From positions 4,150,022 through 4,214,021 of the forward strand of contig CM041202.1 of NCBI GenBank assembly GCA_023078555.1: DNA of 64,000 nt, in the 5' to 3' direction. Within the stretch, counting starts at the first letter, position 1. Each line of letters opens with the position of its first letter. This DNA comes from Ulva prolifera. Lineage: Eukaryota > Chlorophyta > Ulvophyceae > Ulvales > Ulvaceae. Shown here in pieces: positions 11,399 through 22,931 of the stretch. The notes beneath the pieces are model-generated. The model saw only the letters and a list, made by a program, of their open reading frames with translations, was not told the origin of the DNA and ran no database searches. Made by a program: the position numbers and the translations under genes.

Positions 11399-11690
11399 AA
11401 GACGATGGTTAGTCTCATCGAGTCTGCTTAGGGGTCAATGCGCGTGCGTGCCTGAGCTTGTAAGCATGCCGACCCTTGTATGATGATGTGGAGGGGAACG
11501 TACCTTGCCGCGTAAGGTCGCAAGCGACAGAAATGAAAGTAAGCATTAAATCTGAGTACACACGAAATGCTCTAACCAATGGGGCTCACCTGAAGCAACG
11601 AGTCCTTTGTTAGATTACTCCTCCCTTGATTATGTCATCTATATTCTCGGATCCCTAGATATGGATATCCCACAACACCGCCTCGTATGA
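11399..11690 (-). repeat. Interspersed repeat with tRNA-like head (SINE-like), left copy
   Basis: The reverse complement aligns over its length with 15400-15715, including GGTTAGAGCAT, ACTTTCATTTCTG and CTCATCGAGTC-like parts. In this copy the A-box region (GAGCCCCATTGGTTAGAGC) is kept, but the B box has decayed (CAGATTTAATGC). Confidence 0.6.
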
Positions 11691-12501
11691 AGAGCGATAT
11701 CGCTCTTGGAAAGCCATCGGAGGTGCGTGACTAGGGCTGCAAATTACAAGTTAAGCCTGTCAGAAGCTTAATCAGAAGCTTAATTTGAAGTTAATAAAGC
11801 CCTGTTAATTAACCCTTAATTGTGTTTCTGACGATTAATGTGGACAAGTTAATATGTAACTTGATGCAAGTTAAATTATAAACTTGTAACTTGAAAATCT
11901 GTTTCTCGGGCTGTTGAACTCACAAAACTTGGCGTGCTGCCCTCATGGCTGCGCATGAACGCCTCATGAATGCACATCTATGAACACGATTGCTTGCTGC
12001 AGTGTCATGATCTGACAAAGGCCCTGAACCAGGATGGTTCCAAGGCAGCTTTGCATGTGAGTGGCCTAGACTACACAAGCTTATCAGTTCAAGTAATAGG
12101 GAGTAAGCTGAACTAACTGTCACCATGCGAATTGATGTACTCTTAAGTGCTAATACAATGCCCTAAGTACCTATGAGAACGCCAGCCTTGCTTGATCTTG
12201 ACTTGGTGCCGCTTGACTTGAACTCGAATCTTGTATCTTGTATCTTGATATCTTTATTAGTTTGAATGCACCATCTCACACCCCCTTTCAACACTGCTCC
12301 GCACCGACGCCTTTGCTTCCCCTTACATGCTCATAACTCAGAGCACTGCCTATTCTTCACTGTCAGCTCGGCACGTCACAACATAGAGACCGTTCATCCC
12401 GATGTAATTGATAATATTTTAATTTCGTTATCAGCCCCAATCGGCCGAAACCGATAGGCAACTCCGTCACCCGATCGAACAAGTCGGGCCGGCTGCTCCG
12501 G

Positions 12502-13183
12502 ATGGACTGCTGCCAATCCTCCGAGAGGCACACGAAGTTGCGAGGTAGCGCGGTCCACGTCGGTCAGTCAAATATGCCGACGGCGTTGACACGGGCGGAA
12601 GTTCCCGTCGCTGGAGCCGGGTGTTCGTCGCCTAACGTGGCCGGAGACGGCGACTGCCCCACACTCACGCGCGCTGGCGCCGGGGTTGAAGGCGGCTGCT
12701 GCGGCTGCGTAGAGCGCAAGTACCGCTGCGCCGACCGCGAACGCTCTTGCCGCTGAGGCTGAGGCTGCCGACGCCGCTGCGGCGACGGCCGAGGACGCTG
12801 CGAGTGCGGCGGCGGCGGCTCCTGCCGCGAGTGCGGCTGCGCAGACGGCGGCGAACGACGATCAGCGAGCTCCCGTAATGGCGGGACCGGTCCAGAGCGC
12901 GTGTAGTTGCCGCGCCTGTGCGATGACCGAGGGAGTACGCCCACGCTGCGAAGGTGGCCTCTGTAGTGGTCCAGTTGTTGCTCTGTGGTGGTGCCCCGCT
13001 GATCCCAGAGTTGATGTTGCGCGAGCTGGGCGTGAAGGAAACGCTGTGCTTGATCCGGGTGCTGCGGAAGCAGACGGCTCGATCGACTCTCGCTCGCTGC
13101 TCAGCAATGCATACCTTGAGGAGCAGCATCTGATTGTTTGAATGGTCTTGGCATGTTATATTCATCTCTTGTAGCTCCACCAA
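12502..13183 (-). other. GC-rich low-complexity coding-like region in hAT-2
   Basis: Open minus-strand frames are rich in Arg, Ser, Pro and Gln. They include QRFLHAQLAQHQLWDQRG and EQQLDHYRGHLRSVG, which look more protein-like than the Arg-rich remainder. No family is recognised and two frames overlap. It could be cargo or a decayed transposon gene. Confidence 0.3.
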
Positions 13184-13623
13184 ACTTGATCAGACTGTTC
13201 AAAAATTCTGAAGGTATCGACCTCCGGTCACACAAATAGCGATCGCATACGCACTTTCAAGTTCCAGCCACAAAAAAGCCGAGCTTCCTCAAGGTTGAGA
13301 AGGCTTATGAGCACTGCAACTACACCAAGCAGTGCGGAGACAAGCGTGCATCAGAGCTGATGGCACGGCTGAGCGCACAGTCGCGCATGCATGCATATGC
13401 AGACGTATGCATGCATCGTGAGTGCATTTGCGCGCAGCTGCGCTGGCTCGAGCAATGCTAGCAACGAGCACGGCTCAGTTACATAGCTAGGCCACGACAG
13501 CAGCATGGATACGTGAATACGTGTGTTCAGAGTGGCAAGTAGATATATGATGTATCTGTCACTTCTTTGTCTCACTACCTAAACTCTGCCACCAGATAGC
13601 TTCCGCTTGCGTATGCGCCCCGT

Positions 13624-13901
13624 TGTTCGAATGCAAGCGCGAGTGGAAGTGTCATACCGTAAGTTTAGTTGGGCGAAATGTTAAGTATGTGTGCGGAGTA
13701 CTTAGCACATGACGCCTGAGATCGGGGATCACACCTGCATGGTCCGTATTTGAGTCAGATACTTGAACCATGACCTTGTTCGACCTATACAGAGAGCTGG
13801 AATGTGTCTTCTCATTCGCGGGCTGGTGACTGCCACGTGTCACCCCGTGCCTGCATCCGCATGTGCACATGCCTTGGGCGCTACGAGGCACTTTCACAAC
13901 A
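13624..13901 (+). repeat. Solo LTR, family C (278 bp)
   Basis: It starts TGTTCGAATGCAAGC and ends TTTCACAACA. It is flanked by the perfect 5-bp duplication CCCGT (13619-13623 and 13902-13906). It aligns with the solo LTR at 61973-62261. No internal sequence of this family is in the window, so the type of parent element is unknown. Confidence 0.85.
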
Positions 13902-13942
13902 CCCGTGTATCAATTATAACTAACTGGGAAATGCTGCAGGTC

Positions 13943-14155
13943 ATGGAGGACGAAACCGCATTCAACAGCATCTTTGATGATCTTGCAGACTACGAGGAAG
14001 AGGAGTTGGCTGCACAGAATGCAGTTGAAGGTGCACAACAATGTAGCTCAGATGATGATGGCGGGGAGGGGCAGGAGGACAGCGAGGATGAAGAAGAGAA
14101 ACTTGTAGATTTGTATGATTTGCAGGGATGGTACTATGAAGCAATTGAGTTGTAG
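13943..14155 (+). pseudogene. Acidic C-terminal remnant of hAT-2 protein
   Basis: From MEDETAFNSIFDDL the frame reads through DYEEEELAAQNAVEG and two acidic clusters to LVDLYDLQGWYYEAIEL stop. Element hAT-3 has a comparable piece (FEFVDEVDEEELVLQNKG), which suggests both keep the tail of related transposases. I chose the ATG after the LTR-C insertion because the upstream frame is LTR sequence. Confidence 0.45.
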
Positions 14156-14310
14156 TGCAGCATTGCTGTTTTGTGTAAAGGAAAGTAAAGTAAATCTCAA
14201 TTTACTGAGCCGTATCCTATTGGACAATGACAACTCCGAGTTAATTGGACCACATACGTGTAACGAGTGCTCTGAGGGATTTGTACATGTACAGACTGCT
14301 GTGCTGCAAC

Positions 14311-14704
14311 TGTCATAAATGAGGTCCATCCTGGGACACTATGCATGACGTGCAAGTACGCACATGAGTGTGGTGGCCACGGGCCCAACTCCTGTTATGT
14401 TAGCACATATGCATGATCATATGCATGAGCATAATCCAGCACAATCCATGTGAGGATTGTGTGCGGTCACTGTGATTATGACCGCTGTAGACTTGACTGA
14501 TCGGTGGCATATAGTCATGTGCCTCCAAGTCTACCGTAACCATTCTCTTACAGTCTTACGTGGTTCCTGTATTGCCTCACTGCATTACAGTACATCCCCT
14601 GATCTGTGCATTGCCGACGTACGACCTGAGTGCTCCACATGTAACGGCTCTGCAACCCACTAGCTAGCTTGATGAATGCTGCGCATAGGTCCTTGCTTAT
14701 AACA
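14311..14704 (+). repeat. Solo LTR, copia family B (394 bp)
   Basis: It starts TGTCATAAATGAGG and ends CTTATAACA, with the perfect 5-bp duplication GCAAC on both sides (14306-14310 and 14705-14709). It is homologous to the copia B 5' LTR at 7957-8328, so recombination between LTRs removed the element body after insertion into hAT-2. Confidence 0.92.
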
Positions 14705-15399
14705 GCAACTGCTCTTCACATGATGTCTTCTGCTACCCATCTAGGCAAGCATAACGTATGAATGTGGTATCCAATTCCCGTGCTTTATCAGAAAACATTG
14801 GAGATGTGCTACACACTTCAGCACCAGCGTGACAGCCTTGGCTGGAGTTGCAGGGCAGCCAAGGCTGCAAGTAGACACACGTGTACACACATGTACATGT
14901 CCTGCAAGTTAAAAATATTCTATAAAACCCCTTAATTCGGTGCCAAGAACACAGTTTAAGGCACTTGAAAACCCCTTAATTTGACGATTTTGCACTCGAG
15001 TAACTTACATGAAATTTGACCCTTAATTAAGTGTTCTTAATTAACCCTTAATTGCAACTTCGGCTGCCTTAATTTGCAGCCCTATGCGTGACCCATCGAG
15101 ATCGGCACAGCCTTCTCGTGCATGGCAAGCATTTGTGCGCTTGCATGCGTGCCGAGTGCAGGCGCCCTCCTTGCCCCTATCCAAAGTGACGTCGCTAAAC
15201 GTGGCGGAGGCGCAATCCCGCGCTACGCCCTGCATCCGAGATTTGTTGATGCCGTTAATGCCGCAGTGTCCACAGATTTGCAGGTTGCGTTCAACGTGAT
15301 GACATGTGAGGCCTATTCCTTTACGGAGGTTTCGGAGATCTAACTTGCCAATGCCCTTCTAGAGCTCCTTTAGTAAGTCCAAACCGTGTACATACACGG

Positions 15400-15715
15400 C
15401 AGTCTGCTCGTTCCCTGTTGTGAGATATCCATATCTGCGGATCCAAGAATACAGGCGAACAAATCAACGGAGGAATAATCTAACAAAGGACTTGTTGCTT
15501 CAGGTGAGCCCCAGTGGTTAGAGCATGTCGTGTGTGTTCATGAGGTCACCCGGTTCAATTCTTACTTTCATTTCTGCCACGCGACCTTACGCAGCGGCAA
15601 GGTACGCTCCCCTCCACGTCATCATGCACAGTCAGCATGCTTACCCGCTCAAGCACGCGCATCAACCTCTATGCACACTCAATGAGACTAACCAGCGTCT
15701 TGACATTCCCCAGCG
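15400..15715 (+). repeat. Interspersed repeat with tRNA-like promoter (SINE-like), right copy
   Basis: Within 15500-15570 lies a pol III-type head: an A-box-like TGAGCCCCAGTGG (15505-15517) followed by TTAGAGC, and a B box GGTTCAATTC (15552-15561), which fits the tRNA consensus. The inverted left copy at 11399-11690 shares both the head and the 3' tail, so this is a repeat family and not a tRNA gene. About 80 bp upstream of the head are also shared. Confidence 0.55.
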
Positions 15716-16896
15716 GTTGGCGTGCCATTGCGGAGATCCGCAGTGAGTCGGTTGTTTGTGCAAGGGTGACCCTTGGGGCCCATTCCTCTTCGCGCACGCC
15801 TACCTCTCAACCGCAAGGGAAGCATACTGCCTCTCCCACGACACCCTGGTGACATCATGTCGTGACAACCCCTTGATGCAGGGCAATGCGGGCAGTGTTG
15901 CGGCCACTGCTAACACAATCCTCTCGTAATAGACATGCAGCGGCGCCCTAAATGTCATGCACTGTGCGGACTAAAATAAAGCACGCCATGTAGCGGCATG
16001 GCTACAAGCCACAATTGAATCCGAGGGATCCTCAAGTGCGACACGCCGCTCCACATATGGGTCTTCATTCAGGCGCATTTGAAGCAGCGCAGTCAGCACG
16101 TGGAGGCGCTCATCGACAAGCTCGTGGGGACTCTGCTACCGACCCTGTAGACATGGGCAGTCATGTTCCCAGGGCTACGGGATTCATGATAACGAGGTAT
16201 CTTCGCAATAGTGGCGAATGCCATCACCGCAGCCACGTTTTGTCGACCTATCATGGCCCAACCATATAACTGAGCCGTGCTCGTTTTCTGCTCAAGCCAC
16301 CGCAACTACGCGCACATGAACTCACGCCATGTGCACATGCGTACATGCATGCTCGTCTCATGGCTAGTCCGTTTGACATCGTTCACGAGACTTCTCGTCA
16401 TAATGATGGCCGCTGTTTTGGTGACTCGAGCTGTTTTGTATGTGCGCAATCGCGGTTTTCCTTGGCGGTTGGGATTCTTTCTGATTATTTGTCGAGTATT
16501 TGAGCAAGTAGGTGGAGCTACAAGAGATAACAATGATGTCAATTACTTCTGCTTTTCTCCCTTGAGCTCATACACATTATATTGTCTAGGCCACGCACAT
16601 GCCTAGTTGCCTTGGAATCATCCTGGTTCTGGGCCATTGTAAGATCATGACATACTACGATAGCCGCCGCTACCGCTACGGCTCAGGAAGCGGCAAGCAA
16701 AGTCATTGATTGTAACGCTTCGTGGACATGTACGCAACTCGGCTTCTTGCTAGATGGACACCATGTCAAGTTGCTCAACCACACAAGCTAGCCACCAACA
16801 TTGTTCCATTGATATGCAACAAGTCAAGCTTGAAGCAATTGCCATGTTTGAAATAAGCTTGTCATGCATTAAATATGACTCATATGCTATGAGTGG
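15716..16896. other. Intergenic, nothing recognised
   Basis: Short frames only. One at 16277-16606 (plus) has hydrophobic stretches, but it matches no family I recognise and its codon content is not convincing. It lies just downstream of the PI4K stop codon. Confidence 0.5.
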
Positions 16897-17156
16897 TCAT
16901 AGTATGCCATTCAGAATACGTTGGTAGTAATCATACTGCCGGGTCGTCCAGGCGTCCACACTCGCAAGCAACAGTGACAAAATCAATTCTGGTCCACTTT
17001 TGATCCTCTTTCTCACATTTTCTGCTGTCTTGCGGCCACTCGTGAAACACGGGAGCTCTGAATCTTGCATTATTTCGATGAGTTCAATGATGGATTCACT
17101 GTGCTTTGCTGCAGCAGCAAAGCCTGCGCACCACATGTTCTGCACAAACAACCTGG
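16897..17156 (-). CDS. PI4KB: PI4K last exon (C-terminal lobe)
   Basis: It reads LFVQNMWCAGFAAAAKHSE, then IIELIEIMQDSELPCF and ends ARTTRQYD-like with AWTTRQYDYYQRILNGIL stop, the normal C-terminus of this family. The previous exon ends in phase 0 (FQYFK then GTAAGT), but the best acceptors (CTGTAG near 17175, ACCAG near 17157) leave the frame off by one base. This points to a one-base error or mutation. Confidence 0.8.
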
Positions 17157-20100
17157 TCCGAAATGCATACATGCTACAGCCTCGGCAAGCAGCACTTATA
17201 GACTTGGTACTATCTGCCACTTACCTTGAAATACTGAAAACTCGGTGACGGGGTGCTATGCGCATCTGAGCCCAATATTGCCATGTACTCGGCAGTCAGC
17301 TTGAACGGAGCACGTTCAAAGCTGACACCTCCAGGAGAGTTTGACAACATAAACCCAAAGTCAATATGTATGATGTGTCCCTACAGGCGAGTATATTTGT
17401 TGATGTCACTGTGGCGCATCACCGGGAGACTTCAATCAGTCAAGCATGACCAGTGCCGTACATCTCTGTCCAGTAGAATGTTTGCATTGTGCCGGTCTTT
17501 CACTTGCAAAATATAGCAGACAAGGCTGTATGCCGCCAAACTCTGAGCAAATGCACGTTGGGCGGCCTCACATGCAGGCGTTCCCATAGGGAACAAGAAG
17601 AAGAAGTGATCTGCAAGTGTTTGGCCTGGGCTCAACTTCTTCTTGATGCTGTGAATCGACACTGCATCTGGCAGAAGCTGGATCAGTGCCGATTTACGGG
17701 ACACTGGCACTACTTGATATGGCTTCAGCCACAGTGGAAGTGATTCTGCATCAAAAGCACGCTGAAATGCGTGAATGAGTTGCATCGCAAGCAGTTCTTG
17801 GCGGCAGTCATCACCAGACTTGACAATCACAGCATGGCAGTTCCAGCCTTTCAATCTGCGCACAAAATGTTGTGCGTTACATCTGCGATGAGAATGCAAA
17901 AAACGAAATGTCCCCAGCATTCTGCAAATGGAACAGTGTGCAGTGCTACAAGTTCCTGACACAAGCAAGTAGACACAAGATGGAGTCCCTACGCTCATCA
18001 CAAAAGTCATGCATGATGAAAGGTTTCAGTCCAGGTTGCCATAGTCAGATGAGTATTTGTTTTCTATTTAGGTGTATCGGATGCTCTACCCAAATGATTG
18101 CCTGTAAGACATGTGTAAGACACGCTCTCTACAACCAAATCATGTTGACCATATTGTTCACCTCACCAGTTGAGAATCATGCAGGACAACATCAAGGACC
18201 ATGTGCATGCATACATGACTGAAACAGCAGAAATTTTCATGCAGTCAACTTCCCCCGGTGGTTGAACAACGCTTTGAGAAGGAGATTTGCTTGAGGTAAC
18301 GCTACGGACGGTGAAACAGGAGAATTAGCAACGAGGCATGCAAGCTAGAGGTCGTCGCTTGTACCATCTGTGGTATATCTGATTGAGTGTATGTGAGCCT
18401 AATGCCATGCAGTCCATCTTGATGTTCTGCAATTCAGTGGCTCGTGTTCGTGTGACATTGACTTACCTCTGAAATGTCCTTGAACATGATCGGATGTACA
18501 TTTGTGTGGACGTGTCAATCGCATGGTGCTGGGCATCTGGATGGATTTACTGAACTGAATGAAGAGGGAAATCACCATGTGCGATAACCATTCAATAACA
18601 GGATCACTGTGCACATATATTCTGTGAAGCCTCGTCTGAGCCCGAGTCAGCCGTGGCCTTGTTCCAGCGCCGCAGCATGCAGCATGGCCAGAGGTAAACC
18701 GTAGCTTCGGCGCAGCTGCCATGCGGTCCGCAAGCGAAACGGGCGAACTCGCAGATGTGAAGCGATGCGCCGATACGGACTGGCAGTAGAAGCGGCAGAG
18801 CAAAGTGGATATCGGAATTGGGCCGTCGCCAGCTACACATACATGATCGAGCGACATGTCGTGTCACCCGGAGGGGGGCCCCTCTTACACTTGATTGCCT
18901 GAACTTCAGGCCCTGCAGCATGATGATTGAAGAAAGAGAGACCTGTTAGGCCTCCCGGAGGCGGGCCTTGTCGCTTGTATGTACATTCAGATAGAGTTCC
19001 CAGATCACTATCACCAATTCACGCTGCTATGAACAATAGAACAGTGAAGTCTACAAAAAGACGCTCTACGATTCGACAAACCTGGATCCCTGCTTCTATG
19101 AGTTACCACAGCTCATTACATGACATGTATCTTGAGGTAATGCGCTCGCATGGCTCAAGTGCTGAGGTAACACCTCGTCGCAATGCAGGCCTGAAATGTC
19201 GAGCTTTCAGAAGTTTTTGTACCCCTGTAATGCTCTGGCCACCTCTCGTGACCTACAGCCGCTGCACGCTGAGACTCATTTTCTAGCATATCTGCGATCA
19301 CAACAACGCACAATACTGTTGAGTAACCTGTACGTACATTTCTTTGCTTTCATCCATAAAGCGTGTTATCGTCGCTGGTACATGGTATTTTTAGGCGTAA
19401 CGCCAGGTGCAAGTGACCAGCCTCCAGAAATTGAAAAAATCCCCGCAAGCGCGTGACACTAGCCCACCTGTTGGGCCTGATTCAGATACTCGTCCTTGTA
19501 ACTGTAGGCTCACACGTAGAGCCTTTCAACTGAGTATGGTACACAGCAATGGATCACAGGACTATCCTATTGCTCCTAGAGCGATGAGACCGCTGGCTCA
19601 GAGCCACACATTGTTTGGGATGTGCATGGACCTTGAACATGGATCTAATGATCCTAGAGCATACAATATGACTATAACAGATATCAAATTTGCAGTCATC
19701 ATGATTGCTCAATATAAACAACAGGATATGATTCTTTTCTCCCGACCTGGTCACAGCTTTGGACTGTGTCTGAGGGGCATGCAGATTGTAATATACGACA
19801 CGTACGCATTCTGGGATTCTGGCACCCTGAGATTAGCTTCCTGACGATACCTGAAATACCGACCAAACCCTTACATTAACACGAAGGTCAGTGCTCTAGC
19901 GGCAAAGCCAGGAACAGGAGAAACTGCATACGTGGAGTGCCGTTTGAGGCCATTCGGGCCACGCTGGGCAAAACGGCTCTTTCGGCCAACAAGCACGATT
20001 CTCGCTGAGCATTCGCACCTGCTTTGCCCAGAATCCTTTAGATTGATGCAGGAGCTTTTGATTAGTCTGTAGATGTTGCGAGCACTTCAGAGCATTCCGA

Positions 20101-22894
20101 GGTGCTCGCGTTCCCGGTGGGCGTGCATGAGGAACAGGTTCATACCCCCCTGGTAAAAATTGTACAGCATCATGTGTGCACTATCCTGGTCGGGATAGGG
20201 CACACACTCCCCCCATCATGTGTCAGATGGGGGCTTCAGTGACCCCCTGAAGGGTTTCGGGATGAATCCCAACCTGTCGGAAAATCCCTGCTGGATTCCC
20301 CAAAAGTCTGTGTGCAGGGAGTCGGCTTCCCTGTGCAGGTTGTCGTATGCGTACATGAGGTGTTTGGAGGGGTGCATACATTTCCTGAAGATTTTGTGCG
20401 CATGCTGTGGTATGTAGATTGTGTCAACTTGCCTGCCAGAAAAGACAAGAAGTGGACCAGGGAGTGAAGACTGCAGTGGACCAGTCCAACGGACGAGGAT
20501 GGTCCAGTGCGGTGCAGTATAGTCCAGTACTGACCAGACTGCTCTGAGTGATCTTTGAGTAACAGCCACACTATTCAGCCTATAGGCTTGTGGTGTCCAT
20601 TTGTTCATGTAACCATGTCCACAGCACATGTGTATTGAGGTGGGAAAGTGGCGAGTAACAGGCCGGCCAGTACATAGAACAGTTGTGCAATCATTGCGAT
20701 TAGCTACGTGTGTTGCATGATCCTTCAGAGTTGGTGTTTGAGTGGTAAGACAATGCAGTGACGGCGACTGCCTCGACGCTCAGTGAAATCAAACGCACGT
20801 GACAAGAACAACAAAGTGCATGTACTTTCAGGGGTCACGCCCTACCCATTATGAGATTGGCCTCAACAGTCCAAGGACCTGCGGGGCGGATGATCAGCAA
20901 TCTGGCAAGGTACACCCAGCCGCAATAGCACCCTGAACAGCTACATTCGAATTTACTTATTTTACAATTGCAATACTGCGATGTGGTGCGCCTGTGATCC
21001 TGCCTTGAAAACAGTGGTGACGGTCAAGGCGTGGATGTAGGATCTGCATGTCCTATCGCTTGCTGTTCTCCTGGTCGGTGTCTTGGTGCAAGGGTGCAGG
21101 TGTGTGGGGGGGGGCAATGGATGCTGTGCACCTATCAGCGCTGCTAGCACAGAGATGCAGTGAAATCTAGCAGGTCCTGCTGTGAAAATATCCGCATGCG
21201 ATTTTGCTTGAAAGCACCATCGCTTCAGGGTCCATATTCGAATAAAAGCTGCAATTGCCTACATCTGTGGGGTTACTCCAAGCAGATTGCTATGTTGACC
21301 TTTCATCCTGCGCTTGGATGCAGGCAAGACCCTGGTGAAACAGAGAACGTACTGACCAACAGACCGGCTGATCTAAATTAGTGGCTGTATCTCCGGGTGG
21401 GAACAACAGTATGGAATTGACAGATCGAGAAGAAGAATGGTAGCACACCGTCCAAATGGAGAGATGGAACGAATCTGGCGAATGACATCAATGCAGCTCA
21501 CACCATGAACATAATGGATGTATTCCTCTTTCGATATGATCTCAGCTTTACAACTAGTTTGACCTCCAGCATCTTGGTCCATGTCCAAAGAATGGTCTAT
21601 GTCTTTGCTGGATGCAGGCTTGAGTCCAGAGGGTTCAGGAAGGTGAACCCAGTCACCCTCACCCGTATCATCTGCTCGCAAAGGCCTCTGTAAACTACCC
21701 AAGCAACGGATGCGTTGATCATCTGCAATTAAGCAGTCGCCCACTGCAGTGCGTGCATATGGCCGGGTAAAATCTGTTATTGCTGGTGCACAAACCGAGG
21801 CACCGATGATGACTTGTTTTCATGGTTTCCATGCACGCATCAAGAGGCATCATGAGATGTGGTCACTCAAAACTTGTGAGCATCACAAATGCAAACAACA
21901 CATACCTTTGTCCTTTGAATACCTTTTGCGACAGGAGCCACTTGTTTCATGCGGACAAACGCCTGTTCTTTCACACGGGAGCTCTCCACGTGTATGGAAT
22001 GGAGAGATGACATCAGGCAGCTCTCGTCCCATGTCGCAAGCGGTATTGGTCACATCTGTGCCTATCTTGTCTTTGCTGGAGTGCGTCCGCATGGAAGGGT
22101 CTGGCTCTGACCTGTCACTGTAACTTTTCATTTTTAGGTCAACCATCACATGCCCTGGGATGCTAGCGCTGGCGTATGCATTTCTTGTGGCGGCCTCAGC
22201 ACAACACGTTGATATTCAGAACTATTGCCTGTTCTCGCCATCATACAAACAGAATGTTACCTCGCAATTGTGCATGGCATGCATGATTCAGGCTCTGATG
22301 GCATGAGGTAATGCCGGCAGAAGGGAAAACATTGATCTGTTGGCGCACTTTGCCCCGCCATTGGCTCCGTCAATGGCCACACTGACTTCGACTGTCTCCA
22401 CAAACAAGAGGAAAGGAGTCCGTTCTCGAGAGTTCAAAATGGTCATTCGATCAGGAGCTATTCTAATGACGTATTCATTGAACATACTCATGGGCCATAA
22501 GACCTGCAATGACAAACAAACACGTTGCAAGTTGGATTCCTTGCCAGGATTGCAATTCCCCAGCTTGACTTTTATGCATGATATTTTGTGGTGATTGGGA
22601 ACTGCCAACAGCCATGCCAGTCACAAAACGATCGTGCAGTCTCAAATGACCGAAAATTGTCTTCATATACTGTATGACCAAGGCCCCTGAGTCAGAAGAC
22701 ATCTTGCCCTATGCACAATGCAGGCTCCTGAGGTAAGAAAACTGACGATTTGGACTACTTCAGGAGCCAGCACACAGTTGACCCGTCAGATGGTGACCTC
22801 TTCACGACCCCCAGAGCAAGAAATTCCGATAATTGGGGAATACAGACTACTAACAAACCAGGCCACATGCACTATCTACGTCTTGAGTGTGCCT

Positions 22895-22931
<37 letters not shown>

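Larger units (their letters stand above)
11732..15084. mobile_element. hAT-like DNA transposon 2 (3.35 kb)
   Basis: A perfect 8-bp target duplication TGCGTGAC flanks it (11724-11731 and 15085-15092). The ends are inverted repeats: TAGGGCTGCAAATTA on the left, TAATTTGCAGCCCTA on the right. The first and last 200 bp are full of short TAACTTG/CTTAATT motifs, a typical subterminal binding array. It holds two later solo LTRs (13624-13901 and 14311-14704). The only clear coding remnant is an acidic C-terminus at 13943-14155; the transposase core was not found. Confidence 0.85.

Noticed and set aside
12665..13183. 172-codon Arg/Ser-rich minus frame as a real gene
   Set aside because: GC-driven low complexity with overlapping frames; kept only as a low-confidence region.
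15500..15570. Functional tRNA gene
   Set aside because: A and B box motifs are present, but there is no acceptor stem pairing or anticodon arm I can draw, and the same sequence is part of a longer repeat.
16277..16606. 109-codon plus frame with hydrophobic stretches
   Set aside because: No signal peptide pattern or homologous family recognised; probably chance.
20140..20260. Possible riboswitch or terminator hairpin (CCCCCCATCATG..CAGATGGGGG)
   Set aside because: The stem is short and lies in an intron of a eukaryotic gene; no associated gene or conserved core.
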